From the NCBI GenBank assembly GCA_045598105.1, contig JAZLLK010000087.1, positions 1-64,000 on the forward strand: a stretch of DNA of 64,000 nucleotides, given 5' to 3'. Below the pieces are notes generated by a model. The model did not search any database. It worked only from the letters and a program-made list of their open reading frames with translations, and was not told where the DNA came from. Every line of letters begins with the position of its first letter. The stretch's first letter is position 1. The DNA comes from UBA1205 sp045598105. Its GTDB lineage: Bacteria > Bacteroidota > Bacteroidia > Bacteroidales > WCHB1-69. Below, in pieces: positions 48,386-57,906 of this stretch. Both the position numbers and the translations under genes were made by a program.

Positions 48386-51300
48386 ATGCGAAACAAAGGA
48401 TTTATTTCATTTTTTGCTGTAACTTTTGCTTTGGTATGTTTGTATTCTTTATCATTCACCTTTTGCACACGCAGAGTGGAGAATAAGGCTAAAGAATATG
48501 CACAAAATGACCCGAGTAAGGAGCTCTTAAGGGAGCAGGCACAAGGTAACACTTTTGTAGAGAGTTACTTATTGGATTCTTCTGCTAAAGCAAGAGAGAA
48601 TGATTATCTTTCCAGAATGGCTGACTCTGTAGTTTATAATTTAGGCTTTGCCAAATGGACTTACAGGGAATGTAAAGAGTTGGAAGTTAATTTGGGATTG
48701 GACCTCAAGGGAGGTATGAACGTAATGTTGGAAGTTTCGGTTCCAGACATTGTAGAAGCTTTAGCCGGTAATGGGTCTAAAGATTCTTTGTTTGTGAAAA
48801 CAATGAAACTTGCCAAAGAAAAACAAAAAACATCCCAATCAGATTTTATATCACTATTTGAGCAATCGTTTAAGGAAGTAGCACCTGCCAATGCTAAATT
48901 ATCCACTATTTTCCGTAAATTGCAATTGAATCAAAGCAATCCTGCCAATGGTGACGTAATTAAAGCTTTGCGTGAGGAAACAGAAGCAGCTTTGGAAAAC
49001 ACCTTTATGGTATTGCGTGCACGTATTGACCGTTTTGGCGTAGCACAGCCTAATATTCAGCGTTTGCCTCAGTCAGGGAGAATAATGATAGAATTACCCG
49101 GTGTAAAAGAGCCCGAGCGTGTACGTCGTTTGTTACAGGGTACGGCTAATTTGGAATTTTGGAAAACATATGAATTATCAGAAATAGCCGGTTTATTCTC
49201 ACAAATAGACGAGCGTGTAGCTACTTTGAATGACGAATCGGTTGAAGTAGCTGACGTAGTAGAGGAAACTTCTGAAACCGAGGAAATGGTTGCCGAAGGA
49301 GAGGAAGTGACTGAAGAAGTTACAACAGAGGGTGACACCTTAGAAGGTTTGCCTGAAGTGGAAGCTGATGATGTTGCCGATAACAACCAAATGACAAGAG
49401 AAGAAGTATTGAAAAAATATCCTTTCTCTGCCCGTATTCAGTTCAATGACAGGCCTGATTCAGATGGTAAATATGGTCCTTTGGTGGGTTTTGCCATGGA
49501 AGGTGATACTGCTGAAATTAATCGTATATTAGAATTAGACGTGGTAAAGAACATGTTACCACAGGATTTGAAGCTTTGTTGGCATGCTAAAACAGGTAAA
49601 GATAAAACAGCCATACACCAATTAATAGCCTTAAAGGCTGTAGGAGAAGCAGGTTGTATATTAGATGGCAAGGTGGTATCTGATGCACGTCAGGATTTCA
49701 ATCAGCAATCCGGTAATGAAATCAGCATGACCATGAATCAGGAAGGTGCCAAGCGTTGGAAGAAGATAACCGAAGAAAATGTAGGTAATTGCATAGCCAT
49801 AGTATTGGATAACTTAGTGTATTCGTATCCCAGAGTAAACGATGTAATTCCTAATGGCCGTTCTTCTATTAGTGGAGCTTTCTCATTGGAAGAAGCTAAA
49901 GACTTAGCAAACTTGCTTAAGGCCGGTAAATTACCTGCACCTGCAGTAATAGTTTCAGAAGAAATAGTAGGTCCTACCTTGGGTAAAGAATCTATACATG
50001 ATAGTATAATATCATTTATTATAGCTTTCTGTTTGGTACTTATATACATGGTATTCTTCTATAACAGGGCTGGTATAGTAGCCAGTATAGCATTGATTAC
50101 CAATATTCTTTTCCTGTTTGGTACATTGGCTTCATTGGGGGCTGTACTCACATTGCCGGGTATAGCCGGTATAGTACTTACCTTAGGTATGGCTGTGGAT
50201 GCTAACGTTATTATATACGAGCGTATAAAAGAAGAGTTGCGAGCCGGAAAAGCCATAAGAATGGCCATATCGGATGGTTATAGTGCAGCTTATTCAGCTA
50301 TTATAGATGGTAACATTACTACTATTATTACCGGTATTATATTGTACATATTCGGTTCAGGTCCTGTACAGGGTTTTGCCACTACCTTAATAATAGGTAT
50401 TCTCACCTCATTATTTACTGCTATATTCATTTCACGATTGGTATTTACTTGGGCATTGGATAGAAATATGGAATTAAATTTCTCCAATAGAATTACTCAA
50501 AATATATTTACCAATACACATTTTGATTTCTTATCAGTACGTAAAATATTCTATTGTATATCCGGCTTTATAGTATTGGCAGGTATAATTTCATTATGTA
50601 CTAAAGGTTTGGATTTAGGTATAGATTTTGCCGGTGGTCGTAGTTATACCATACGTTTTGACCAACCGGTAAAAACTGCTGAATTGCGTGAATCGCTTAC
50701 TGCCGAATTTGAAGGTGTGGCACCTGAAGTAAAAACATTCGGATCAGATAATCAAATAAAGATAACCACTAAATGGAGAGTTAATGAAGATAATACTACA
50801 GTAGATTCATTGGCTGAAGATCATTTGTATAAAGGATTGTCTCCTTTCTTCAAAACAGAATTGACCAAAACAGACTTTAGTGTACAAAACCAAAGTGTAG
50901 GTTTGATAAGTTCACAAAAAGTGGGAGCTACCGTATCAAAGGATATTACCCGTGGTGCTTTCATGGCAGTGTTCTTCTCATTAATAGCCATATTCATATA
51001 CATAGCCTTCCGTTTCCGTAACTGGCAATTCGGTTTGGGCGGTATTATATCTTTGGTACACGTTACATTAATCACCATAGGTTTGTACTCTTTGTTATAT
51101 GGTATATTGCCGTTTACTATGGAAGCAGACCAATCGTTTATAGCGGCTATTTTGACCATTATAGGTTATGCTATTAACGATAGCGTGGTAATATTTGACC
51201 GTATACGTGAATACAAAACATTATATCCTAAGCGAGGAATAAGAGAAAATATGAATGCCGCTCTTAATTCTACTTTAGGTCGTACTATTAATACATCAGG

Positions 51301-51475
51301 TACCACTATTGTAGTATTGTTATCCATCTTTATATTAGGTGGTGATGTAATACGCGGATTTGTATTTGCATTGTTGGTAGGTATTATAGTAGGTCCGTAT
51401 TCTTCTATATTCATTGGTTCATCAGTAGTGTATGACTTCAGAAATAAAAAAGGCGAAATAGAAGAACAAAAATAA
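48386..51475 (+). CDS. secDF: Fused protein-export membrane protein SecDF
   Basis: 1029 residues. N-terminal membrane helix, then the SecD periplasmic part with LEVNLGLDLKGGMNVMLEVSV. An acidic low-complexity insert lies near residues 285-335 (runs of Glu, Val and Thr). The SecD membrane domain has GIAGIVLTLGMAVDANVIIYERIKEE, and the SecF half has DLGIDFAGGRSYTIRF and the second helical bundle ending AINDSVVIFDRIREY. The fusion of SecD and SecF in one chain is standard in Bacteroidota. It uses the proton gradient to complete Sec export. Own promoter and terminator. Confidence 0.95.
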   Translation: MRNKGFISFFAVTFALVCLYSLSFTFCTRRVENKAKEYAQNDPSKELLREQAQGNTFVESYLLDSSAKARENDYLSRMADSVVYNLGFAKWTYRECKELEVNLGLDLKGGMNVMLEVSVPDIVEALAGNGSKDSLFVKTMKLAKEKQKTSQSDFISLFEQSFKEVAPANAKLSTIFRKLQLNQSNPANGDVIKALREETEAALENTFMVLRARIDRFGVAQPNIQRLPQSGRIMIELPGVKEPERVRRLLQGTANLEFWKTYELSEIAGLFSQIDERVATLNDESVEVADVVEETSETEEMVAEGEEVTEEVTTEGDTLEGLPEVEADDVADNNQMTREEVLKKYPFSARIQFNDRPDSDGKYGPLVGFAMEGDTAEINRILELDVVKNMLPQDLKLCWHAKTGKDKTAIHQLIALKAVGEAGCILDGKVVSDARQDFNQQSGNEISMTMNQEGAKRWKKITEENVGNCIAIVLDNLVYSYPRVNDVIPNGRSSISGAFSLEEAKDLANLLKAGKLPAPAVIVSEEIVGPTLGKESIHDSIISFIIAFCLVLIYMVFFYNRAGIVASIALITNILFLFGTLASLGAVLTLPGIAGIVLTLGMAVDANVIIYERIKEELRAGKAIRMAISDGYSAAYSAIIDGNITTIITGIILYIFGSGPVQGFATTLIIGILTSLFTAIFISRLVFTWALDRNMELNFSNRITQNIFTNTHFDFLSVRKIFYCISGFIVLAGIISLCTKGLDLGIDFAGGRSYTIRFDQPVKTAELRESLTAEFEGVAPEVKTFGSDNQIKITTKWRVNEDNTTVDSLAEDHLYKGLSPFFKTELTKTDFSVQNQSVGLISSQKVGATVSKDITRGAFMAVFFSLIAIFIYIAFRFRNWQFGLGGIISLVHVTLITIGLYSLLYGILPFTMEADQSFIAAILTIIGYAINDSVVIFDRIREYKTLYPKRGIRENMNAALNSTLGRTINTSGTTIVVLLSIFILGGDVIRGFVFALLVGIIVGPYSSIFIGSSVVYDFRNKKGEIEEQK

Positions 51476-51490
51476 CGATATTGTATCAAT

Positions 51491-51529
51491 AAAAAAAAGA
51501 AACTCCCTAAAAAGGAGTTTCTTTTTTTT
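51491..51529. terminator. secDF terminator
   Basis: Perfect 15-bp stem (51492-51506 with 51514-51528): AAAAAAAGAAACTCC / GGAGTTTCTTTTTTT with a 7-base loop. Symmetric A and T flanks allow use in both directions. Confidence 0.85.
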
Positions 51530-51552
51530 ATATACTGTGAATAAGCAGGGAT

Positions 51553-51592
51553 AAAAAAAGATTTTCCGAAGGTGAAGGAAAATCTTTTTTTT
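51553..51592. terminator. clpX terminator
   Basis: Perfect 15-bp stem AAAAAAAGATTTTCC / GGAAAATCTTTTTTT with a 9-base loop. It faces the clpX stop, a second hairpin in tandem with the secDF terminator. Confidence 0.85.
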
Positions 51593-51618
51593 ATTGTAGG
51601 GTAAAATGCTATGTTATA

Positions 51619-52836
51619 TTATGCGAATATATGTTGGCATTTTTCTTGTACATATTCCAATGAAATGTTTAATTGTTTGTTTTGGGTATCTATATTAAAC
51701 ATAGCATCGGTCATTACCTGCTCCATAATGGAGCGGAGGCCTCGGGCGCCCAGCTTAAGGTCTAAGGCTTTTTTTACTATAAAATTGATGGCTTCATCAC
51801 AAAAGTGAAGGGTGATGTCATCCATGTCCAAAAGCTTGGTATATTGCTTTACCAAGGCATTTTTAGGTTGTAGTAATATGCGTTTCATACTTTCCTCATT
51901 CAGCGGACTCAGATGAGTAATTACAGGAAAACGACCACAAAGTTCAGGTATGAGCCCGTAGGCTTTAATATCCTGGGCGGCCACATAATCCAAAAAATAT
52001 CCTGATTTAATGGCGGTGTCTTTCTTTTTGTATCCTATAACATTAGTATTAAGGCGGTTAGCTATTTTTCTTTCTATACCGTCAAAAGCGCCACCGGCAA
52101 TAAAAAGTATGTTTTGGGTGTTTATTTGTACAAATTTTTGTTCAGGATGTTTTCTTCCGCCTTCCGGTGGTACATTTACTATGCTACCTTCCAAAAGTTT
52201 GAGCAGAGCCTGTTGAACACCTTCACCTGATACATCACGGGTAATAGAGGGATTATCTGCCGCGCGGGCTATTTTATCTATTTCGTCTATGAATACTATA
52301 CCGCGTTCGGCTTTAGCCACGTTATAGTCGGCGGCTTGCAGCAGGCGGCTGAGTATGCTTTCCACGTCTTCACCCACATAGCCGGCTTGGGTAAATACGG
52401 TAGCATCGGCTATGCAGAAGGGGACGTCAATCATATTGGCAATAGTGCGGGCTAAAAGGGTTTTACCGGTACCGGTTTCTCCTATGAGTATAATGTTGGA
52501 TTTTTCTATTTCCACATCATCTTGGGAGCGTTTGTTGCAGTAGTCTATGCGTTTATAATGGTTATACACGGCTACTGACATTACCTTTTTGGCTTCTTCC
52601 TGGCCTATTACGTATTGATCCAAATATGCCTTAATTTCCTTAGGCTTTTTGTTCATGTGAAATTGGCAGGCGTCTTCGGTGTCTTTTTTTAGTTTTTCGC
52701 CTCGTATTTGCTGCATTATTTCGCCGGCGCGGGCAATGCACTGCTCACAAATGGAGCCGTCAAATCCATCTATGAGCAAGTTAGAAGATGATTCATTTGC
52801 ACCGCAAAAAGAGCAGCAGCGTGTTTTTTTTGCCAT
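51619..52836 (-). CDS. clpX: ATP-dependent Clp protease ATP-binding subunit ClpX
   Basis: 405 residues. N-terminal zinc-binding domain (CCSFCGANESS ... CEQCI), AAA+ core with Walker A IGETGTGKTLL, Walker B VFIDEIDKI, sensor SITRDVSGEGVQQALLKLLEGS, and the C-terminal LGARGLRSIMEQVMTDAMF. It unfolds substrates for ClpP. It starts 4 bases after clpP, in the order tig-clpP-clpX. Confidence 0.96.
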   Translation of the reverse strand: MAKKTRCCSFCGANESSSNLLIDGFDGSICEQCIARAGEIMQQIRGEKLKKDTEDACQFHMNKKPKEIKAYLDQYVIGQEEAKKVMSVAVYNHYKRIDYCNKRSQDDVEIEKSNIILIGETGTGKTLLARTIANMIDVPFCIADATVFTQAGYVGEDVESILSRLLQAADYNVAKAERGIVFIDEIDKIARAADNPSITRDVSGEGVQQALLKLLEGSIVNVPPEGGRKHPEQKFVQINTQNILFIAGGAFDGIERKIANRLNTNVIGYKKKDTAIKSGYFLDYVAAQDIKAYGLIPELCGRFPVITHLSPLNEESMKRILLQPKNALVKQYTKLLDMDDITLHFCDEAINFIVKKALDLKLGARGLRSIMEQVMTDAMFNIDTQNKQLNISLEYVQEKCQHIFA

Positions 52837-52840
52837 AGTA

Positions 52841-53512
<672 letters not shown>

Positions 53513-53514
53513 AA

Positions 53515-54891
53515 CTATTCGTTTTCTTTTTTAGTACTTTTTTTAGTTGTTTTGGTTTTTTTAGGTTCTCCGCTGGCTTCAGTCATAAAATCCTGATAGC
53601 TGAGTTCTTTTACCTTAGGAGTTAATTTTGCTCTTAAGCCTTCGGTAATTTTTTCAAAGAAAAGGTTTTCGTAAGCGTTTTTGAAATTTTCCTGATTTTT
53701 CATCATTTCATGAGCAAAATTTTCTACCTGGGCTTCCTGTTCGGCGGGCAGTACTTCGGCAGAACCAAAATAGCTTAAGCGTATGTAGTCTTTAATGTAT
53801 TTGGTAACATCGTCAGCTTCTATTTTTATTTCGCAATCTCTGGCTATTTGGTCTTCCAGCAATTGGTAAACTATAGATTTTTTAACATTTTCATATTGTT
53901 CATCTATATTTTCGGCGGTATATTTATCGTTGGTTTCTACCAAATAAGCCTTAATAAAGTTATCGGGTAATTCCATAGAAGTGTGGTCCATCATGGTGTC
54001 CACCACTTTATTTCTATAATATATGTTAGCGTCGTTTACGTAACGAAGTTCTATTTGTGATTTTATTTTATCACGTAAAGCGGCTTCATCTTTTACGCTA
54101 CCATCGGGGAACATTTTGGTAAAGAAATCTTCATCCAAGTCAGCGGATTCCACGTGGTGAATAGCGTTAATGGTAACTTTTACTGTTTGAGGTGCAGTGG
54201 CCAATTCGTCTATTTTTACTTTTAGGAATGTGGAACGTTCGTAGTCGCTTTTGAATACTTTGGTAGTATCTATGTTTACTTCTTCGTGTAACTTTTTACC
54301 TACAAATTCATTCAAACATTCATCTTTTAAATAGGATAGTACCAATGAGGAGGTGAAAGCTTCGCCTTGTTCGGGAGTAACATTCACCAGCAGCATATCT
54401 TCAGCTACGGCTTCTTCGGTAGAAGAGAATTTACCTACGCGTTTACGCATGCTTTCTATTTCGGTATTTATTTCGGTATCAGTGGCTGTAATGTGGTAGT
54501 CTCCTACTTTTTTAGCACATTCGTAGTCTACTGTAATATTGGGGCATATACCTATTTCAAAAGAGAAACTGAATTTATCGGCATGGTTAAAATCACCTTC
54601 TGTTTTTTCAGGCTTGGCTATGGGTTCAAACAGAATATTTAAATTTTCATCACGAAGGTATTGGTATAATTTGTCATTGGTGAGCTTGCTTATTTCATCT
54701 ACCAATACAGCTTTACCATATTTACTGGTAATAATACCCATAGGAACATGGCCGGGACGAAAACCGGGTTCATTAGCTTTGCGTTTTAAATCCTTTAATG
54801 ATTTTTCTACCATTTCTTTATAATCGGCAGGTTCAAAATTAATAGTAAGCATTTCATGCATGTTGCCGATTTGTTCTCTTTTAATATTCAT
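53515..54891 (-). CDS. tig: Trigger factor
   Basis: 458 residues. The ribosome-docking loop is ANEPGFRPGHVPMGIITSKYG (about 38-58), the trigger factor signature. The central region corresponds to the FKBP-like domain, but its usual motifs are weak, as in other Bacteroidota. A long helical chaperone domain follows, and the C terminus is Lys-rich (TKTTKKSTKK). It shields nascent chains at the ribosome exit. It heads the tig-clpP-clpX operon with a TATCTTTG promoter element. Confidence 0.92.
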   Translation of the reverse strand: MNIKREQIGNMHEMLTINFEPADYKEMVEKSLKDLKRKANEPGFRPGHVPMGIITSKYGKAVLVDEISKLTNDKLYQYLRDENLNILFEPIAKPEKTEGDFNHADKFSFSFEIGICPNITVDYECAKKVGDYHITATDTEINTEIESMRKRVGKFSSTEEAVAEDMLLVNVTPEQGEAFTSSLVLSYLKDECLNEFVGKKLHEEVNIDTTKVFKSDYERSTFLKVKIDELATAPQTVKVTINAIHHVESADLDEDFFTKMFPDGSVKDEAALRDKIKSQIELRYVNDANIYYRNKVVDTMMDHTSMELPDNFIKAYLVETNDKYTAENIDEQYENVKKSIVYQLLEDQIARDCEIKIEADDVTKYIKDYIRLSYFGSAEVLPAEQEAQVENFAHEMMKNQENFKNAYENLFFEKITEGLRAKLTPKVKELSYQDFMTEASGEPKKTKTTKKSTKKENE

Positions 54892-54937
54892 TCGTGTATA
54901 TTATTTTTTACAATTATTATTAATATTACTAATTTTA

Positions 54938-54945
54938 CAAAGATA
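54938..54945 (-). promoter_or_regulatory. tig-clpP-clpX promoter -7 element
   Basis: TATCTTTG on the minus strand, about 46 bases before the tig start. Confidence 0.55.
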
Positions 54946-55087
54946 TAATAAATTTATGAGATTTTCTTTATAGTAAAAGGAGAAAAAAAACCAACGCAAA
55001 TAATTGTATTACATAGTTGTAGAAATTTATTTGATTTTTTTCCTTTTTTGTCAGAGGCGTGAATTTTGCAGTTTTTTTGCCCTGTTA

Positions 55088-55126
55088 GGGGCAAAAAAAA
55101 ATAGTGTAATGCATTACACTATTTTT
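55088..55126 (-). terminator. Palindromic terminator of the panCD-T9SS unit
   Basis: A 30-base perfect palindrome (55097-55126, centre ATG|CAT) whose minus-strand transcript folds to a hairpin followed by T9. A second GCCC/GGGC hairpin flanked by A and T runs sits right behind it (about 55070-55100). Confidence 0.8.
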
Positions 55127-55147
55127 AAAATAAAAACTGATTAAAAG

Positions 55148-55966
55148 TTATCGTTGAATGATAAATTTTTGGCTAATACCATTATATGTATATATATATA
55201 TACCGGCGGGGTAGTGTGATACATTAAGCATAATGTGGTTAAAGCTGCCTTCTATTTGTTTTTGTTCCATTAATTGTCCCTGTATATTATATATTTGCAT
55301 TATGGCTATTTCGCCTTTATTAAGCAGATAGGGTAAGTTTACTATATTTTGGGAAGGATTAGGGAAGGGGGGATTAAGGTTAGCATTTGCTTTTTCAGTT
55401 TCGCTGATAGAAGTATAGCACTTGCCTGGTAATGTATATATTACGGTATAGTTTTCATGTTCTCCACCCGAGGAATACATGTTTAGTCGGCAGGAGCCGT
55501 CAGCCAGCACGCTTACGCTACCACCGTTACACGAGCCTTCAAGTGTGCCAAAATCATGTACTATGTTACCATCTTCATTTACTATGTATGGGTGGTAAGT
55601 TTTGTTAGAATAGTTAATGGGCTGGGTATAAAAGCAGAATTCTATTTTATTGTCGGCATTGAATAGCCGTTTGCTCATGGCACCGCGTCCGTACTGGTAG
55701 TAATTATTGGCCCACAGCATATTCCATGAGCATGTATCGGGAATATAAGGGGTAAGGTCCACAATACGATACAGAGAATAATCCTGATTATATATTTTTA
55801 CCAAATAATTGAGTTCGTGGGTACGTATTTCGGTAAAATAGTAGAGGGTATCATCTACTGATATGGTGTACCAGTATTCGTTTACAGAGTGCGCTTTAGT
55901 AATTTGTGCTTGAGTAAAAGGTAGTGCAAGCAGTAAAAAGTATAGGTTTAATAAAATTTTTTTCAT
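55148..55966 (-). CDS. T9SS type A sorting-domain protein
   Basis: 272 residues. Signal peptide about 1-20 (ending FTQAQ), a middle part with many Tyr and no known domain, and a C-terminal sorting domain (NPPFPNPSQNIVNLPYLL ... MQIYNIQGQLMEQ ... YPAGIYIYTYNGISQKFIIQR). Exported by the type IX pathway by inference. It lies 6 bases after panD, so a secreted protein shares a transcript with pantothenate synthesis; whether this has meaning is not clear. Cargo function unknown. Confidence 0.78.
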   Translation of the reverse strand: MKKILLNLYFLLLALPFTQAQITKAHSVNEYWYTISVDDTLYYFTEIRTHELNYLVKIYNQDYSLYRIVDLTPYIPDTCSWNMLWANNYYQYGRGAMSKRLFNADNKIEFCFYTQPINYSNKTYHPYIVNEDGNIVHDFGTLEGSCNGGSVSVLADGSCRLNMYSSGGEHENYTVIYTLPGKCYTSISETEKANANLNPPFPNPSQNIVNLPYLLNKGEIAIMQIYNIQGQLMEQKQIEGSFNHIMLNVSHYPAGIYIYTYNGISQKFIIQR

Positions 55967-55972
55967 ATTATA

Positions 55973-56317
55973 TTATTTTAGAAGGTTATTATCAGGAAAT
56001 ACGCATATAGGTTTATGAGTGGCAGCTTCTTCGGGAGTGAAGGAGGCATAAGATATAATAATAACAATATCACCTACTTTTGCTTTATGGGCGGCGGCTC
56101 CGTTAAGGCATATAATACCGCTTTTACGTTTACCTTTAATAACGTAAGTAACCAAACGTTCACCATTGGTAACATTTACCACATGTACTTTTTCATATTC
56201 CATCAAATGTGCGGCCTCCATCAGGTCCTCATCTATGGTAATGCTGCCTATATAGTTTACATTGGCTTGAGTAACCTTAACACGATGAATTTTTGATTTT
56301 AAAAGTTCTATTTGCAT
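55973..56317 (-). CDS. panD: Aspartate 1-decarboxylase
   Basis: 114 residues. The proenzyme self-cleaves between Gly24 and Ser25 in NYIGSITID to create the pyruvoyl group; the downstream LNGAAAHKAKVGDIVIIISYA is the other family hallmark. It makes beta-alanine for pantothenate in the cytosol. It is 7 bases after panC. Confidence 0.95.
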   Translation of the reverse strand: MQIELLKSKIHRVKVTQANVNYIGSITIDEDLMEAAHLMEYEKVHVVNVTNGERLVTYVIKGKRKSGIICLNGAAAHKAKVGDIVIIISYASFTPEEAATHKPICVFPDNNLLK

Positions 56318-56324
56318 GATGGGT

Positions 56325-57164
56325 TTATTTTAGAGTAATATTGTCAATAAGTCTAACATTGTCTATCCAGGCGGTAATGCATATTACTATGGATGAGCAT
56401 TCGTCATAGTTGTGAACGGGTTGTAATGTTTCGCCATTTACTATTTGCACATATTCCAATTCAAAATTAGTGTTGGCGGCAAATTGCTGTTCTATCCATG
56501 CCTGTAATTGGGGTACGCTCATGCGGTTCATATTGGCTTTGGCTGCCTGTAGGGTATGATATATGAAGGGTGCTTCCTTGCGGGCCTGCTCCGATAGTCG
56601 CTTATTACGGGAACTTAGGGCCAGGCCGTCTTCGGAGCGTACTATTTCTACCGGTCGTATTTCTATATTCAAATGCTCGGTTTTTACCAAATGTTGAATA
56701 ATAACCAACTGCTGAAAGTCTTTTTTACCAAAATAGGCTCTATGAGGCTGTACCATGTGAAACAAACGATTCACTACTATGCCCACGCCATTAAAATGGC
56801 CGGGACGCATAGCGCCTTCCATTACCTGTTCCAGCGGACCAAAATCATATTTTTCAGTGGGTGGAGTAGGGTACATTTCCTCTACGGAAGGCATAAAGCA
56901 TATATCACAATAGTTTTGAATAAGGGCTATATCCTGTTCCGGCAGGCGGGGGTATTTTTCCAAGTCCTCCTGATTATTGAATTGAACCGGATTCACAAAT
57001 ATGGAGCATACCACTATGTCGTTTTCGGCTTTGGCCTGTTTTATAAGGGTGAGGTGACCATTATGTAAAGCACCCATAGTGGGCACCAGTCCCACTTGTT
57101 TACCTTCTTTTTTGTAAGCGTTCACGGCATTTTGTAATGCCGATTTGGTATTAACTATAATCAT
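56325..57164 (-). CDS. panC: Pantothenate synthetase
   Basis: 279 residues. Nucleotidyltransferase HIGH-type motif in VPTMGALHNGHLTLI, then SIFVNPVQFNNQEDLEKYPR, HFNGVGIVVNRLFHMVQP, YFGKKDFQQL and the KMSKS-like SEDGLALSSRN. It joins pantoate and beta-alanine with ATP. It is first in the panC-panD transcript; panB and panE are not here. The upstream gap (57165-57329) forms a long 5' leader containing an ATTAGCA/TGCTAAT hairpin. Confidence 0.95.
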   Translation of the reverse strand: MIIVNTKSALQNAVNAYKKEGKQVGLVPTMGALHNGHLTLIKQAKAENDIVVCSIFVNPVQFNNQEDLEKYPRLPEQDIALIQNYCDICFMPSVEEMYPTPPTEKYDFGPLEQVMEGAMRPGHFNGVGIVVNRLFHMVQPHRAYFGKKDFQQLVIIQHLVKTEHLNIEIRPVEIVRSEDGLALSSRNKRLSEQARKEAPFIYHTLQAAKANMNRMSVPQLQAWIEQQFAANTNFELEYVQIVNGETLQPVHNYDECSSIVICITAWIDNVRLIDNITLK

Positions 57165-57293
57165 TATATGTTCTTCTTTTGGGCTTTGGCGGCTATGCAG
57201 CTACGCAAAAAAAGCAGTTTTTGGTATATAAAGCCTATATTCTACCTTCTTTTTTCTCTACAGAGGAAAAAGTATTTTGCATATTAGCAATAC

Positions 57294-57311
57294 ATTAGCA
57301 CCAATGCTAAT
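57294..57311. repeat. ATTAGCA inverted repeat in the panC leader
   Basis: ATTAGCA-CCAA-TGCTAAT forms a perfect 7-bp hairpin, and a further direct copy of ATTAGCA lies at 57283-57289. It is inside the probable panC 5' leader, so it may be an operator or an RNA element. Confidence 0.35.
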
Positions 57312-57329
57312 ATTATATATTTAAGCGAA

Positions 57330-57337
57330 CAAATGTA
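57330..57337 (-). promoter_or_regulatory. panC promoter -7 element (tentative)
   Basis: TACATTTG on the minus strand would give a leader of about 160 bases before panC. Confidence 0.4.
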
Positions 57338-57415
57338 TAAATTTTTGTCCACAAAAACAGGTATAAGAGTAAATATTTTTTTTGACGCAGCCATTTACGG
57401 TATATATTTTTATGT

Positions 57416-57423
57416 TATTTTTG
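57416..57423 (+). promoter_or_regulatory. bcp promoter -7 element
   Basis: TATTTTTG followed by CTTAC, 25 bases before the start. Confidence 0.45.
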
Positions 57424-57448
57424 CTTACAAATAAAAGCAAAGCATATT

Positions 57449-57895
57449 ATGTTATCAATAGGAACCAAAGCACCTGATTTTACGGGTATAATTGAAACGG
57501 GCGAAAAAGTAAGCCTTAGTGATTATAAAGGGAAAAAGTTGGTATTATATTTTTATCCTAAAGACAGCACTCCCGGATGCACGGCCGAGGCCTGTGACTT
57601 GCGGGATCATTATAAATTATTTATATCGCAGGGGTATGAAATATTAGGAGTAAGTAAGGATAGTACGGCGTCACACCAAAAATTTATAGCCAAATACGAT
57701 TTACCGTTTCATTTGATAAGTGATACTGACAAGGTAATATTAAAGGCTTATGAAGCGTGGGGTATAAAAAAGCTATATGGTAAAGAAAGTGAGGGTATCA
57801 TACGTACCACATATATAATAGATGAACAGGGAACAATAACCGATGCCGTAGCCAAAGTGGATACCCAAAATCATACGGCACAATTATTGAAATAA
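57449..57895 (+). CDS. bcp: Thioredoxin-dependent thiol peroxidase (Bcp/PrxQ)
   Basis: 148 residues. Peroxidatic cysteine in YFYPKDSTPGCTAEACDLRDHY, with a second cysteine five residues on that can serve as resolving Cys, typical of PrxQ. HLISDTDKVILKAYEAWG and a C-terminal TYIIDEQG strand complete the fold. It reduces peroxides in the cytosol using thioredoxin. It lies 11 bases before the barrel-like gene. Confidence 0.93.
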   Translation: MLSIGTKAPDFTGIIETGEKVSLSDYKGKKLVLYFYPKDSTPGCTAEACDLRDHYKLFISQGYEILGVSKDSTASHQKFIAKYDLPFHLISDTDKVILKAYEAWGIKKLYGKESEGIIRTTYIIDEQGTITDAVAKVDTQNHTAQLLK

Positions 57896-57906
57896 TATAT
57901 AGTAAA

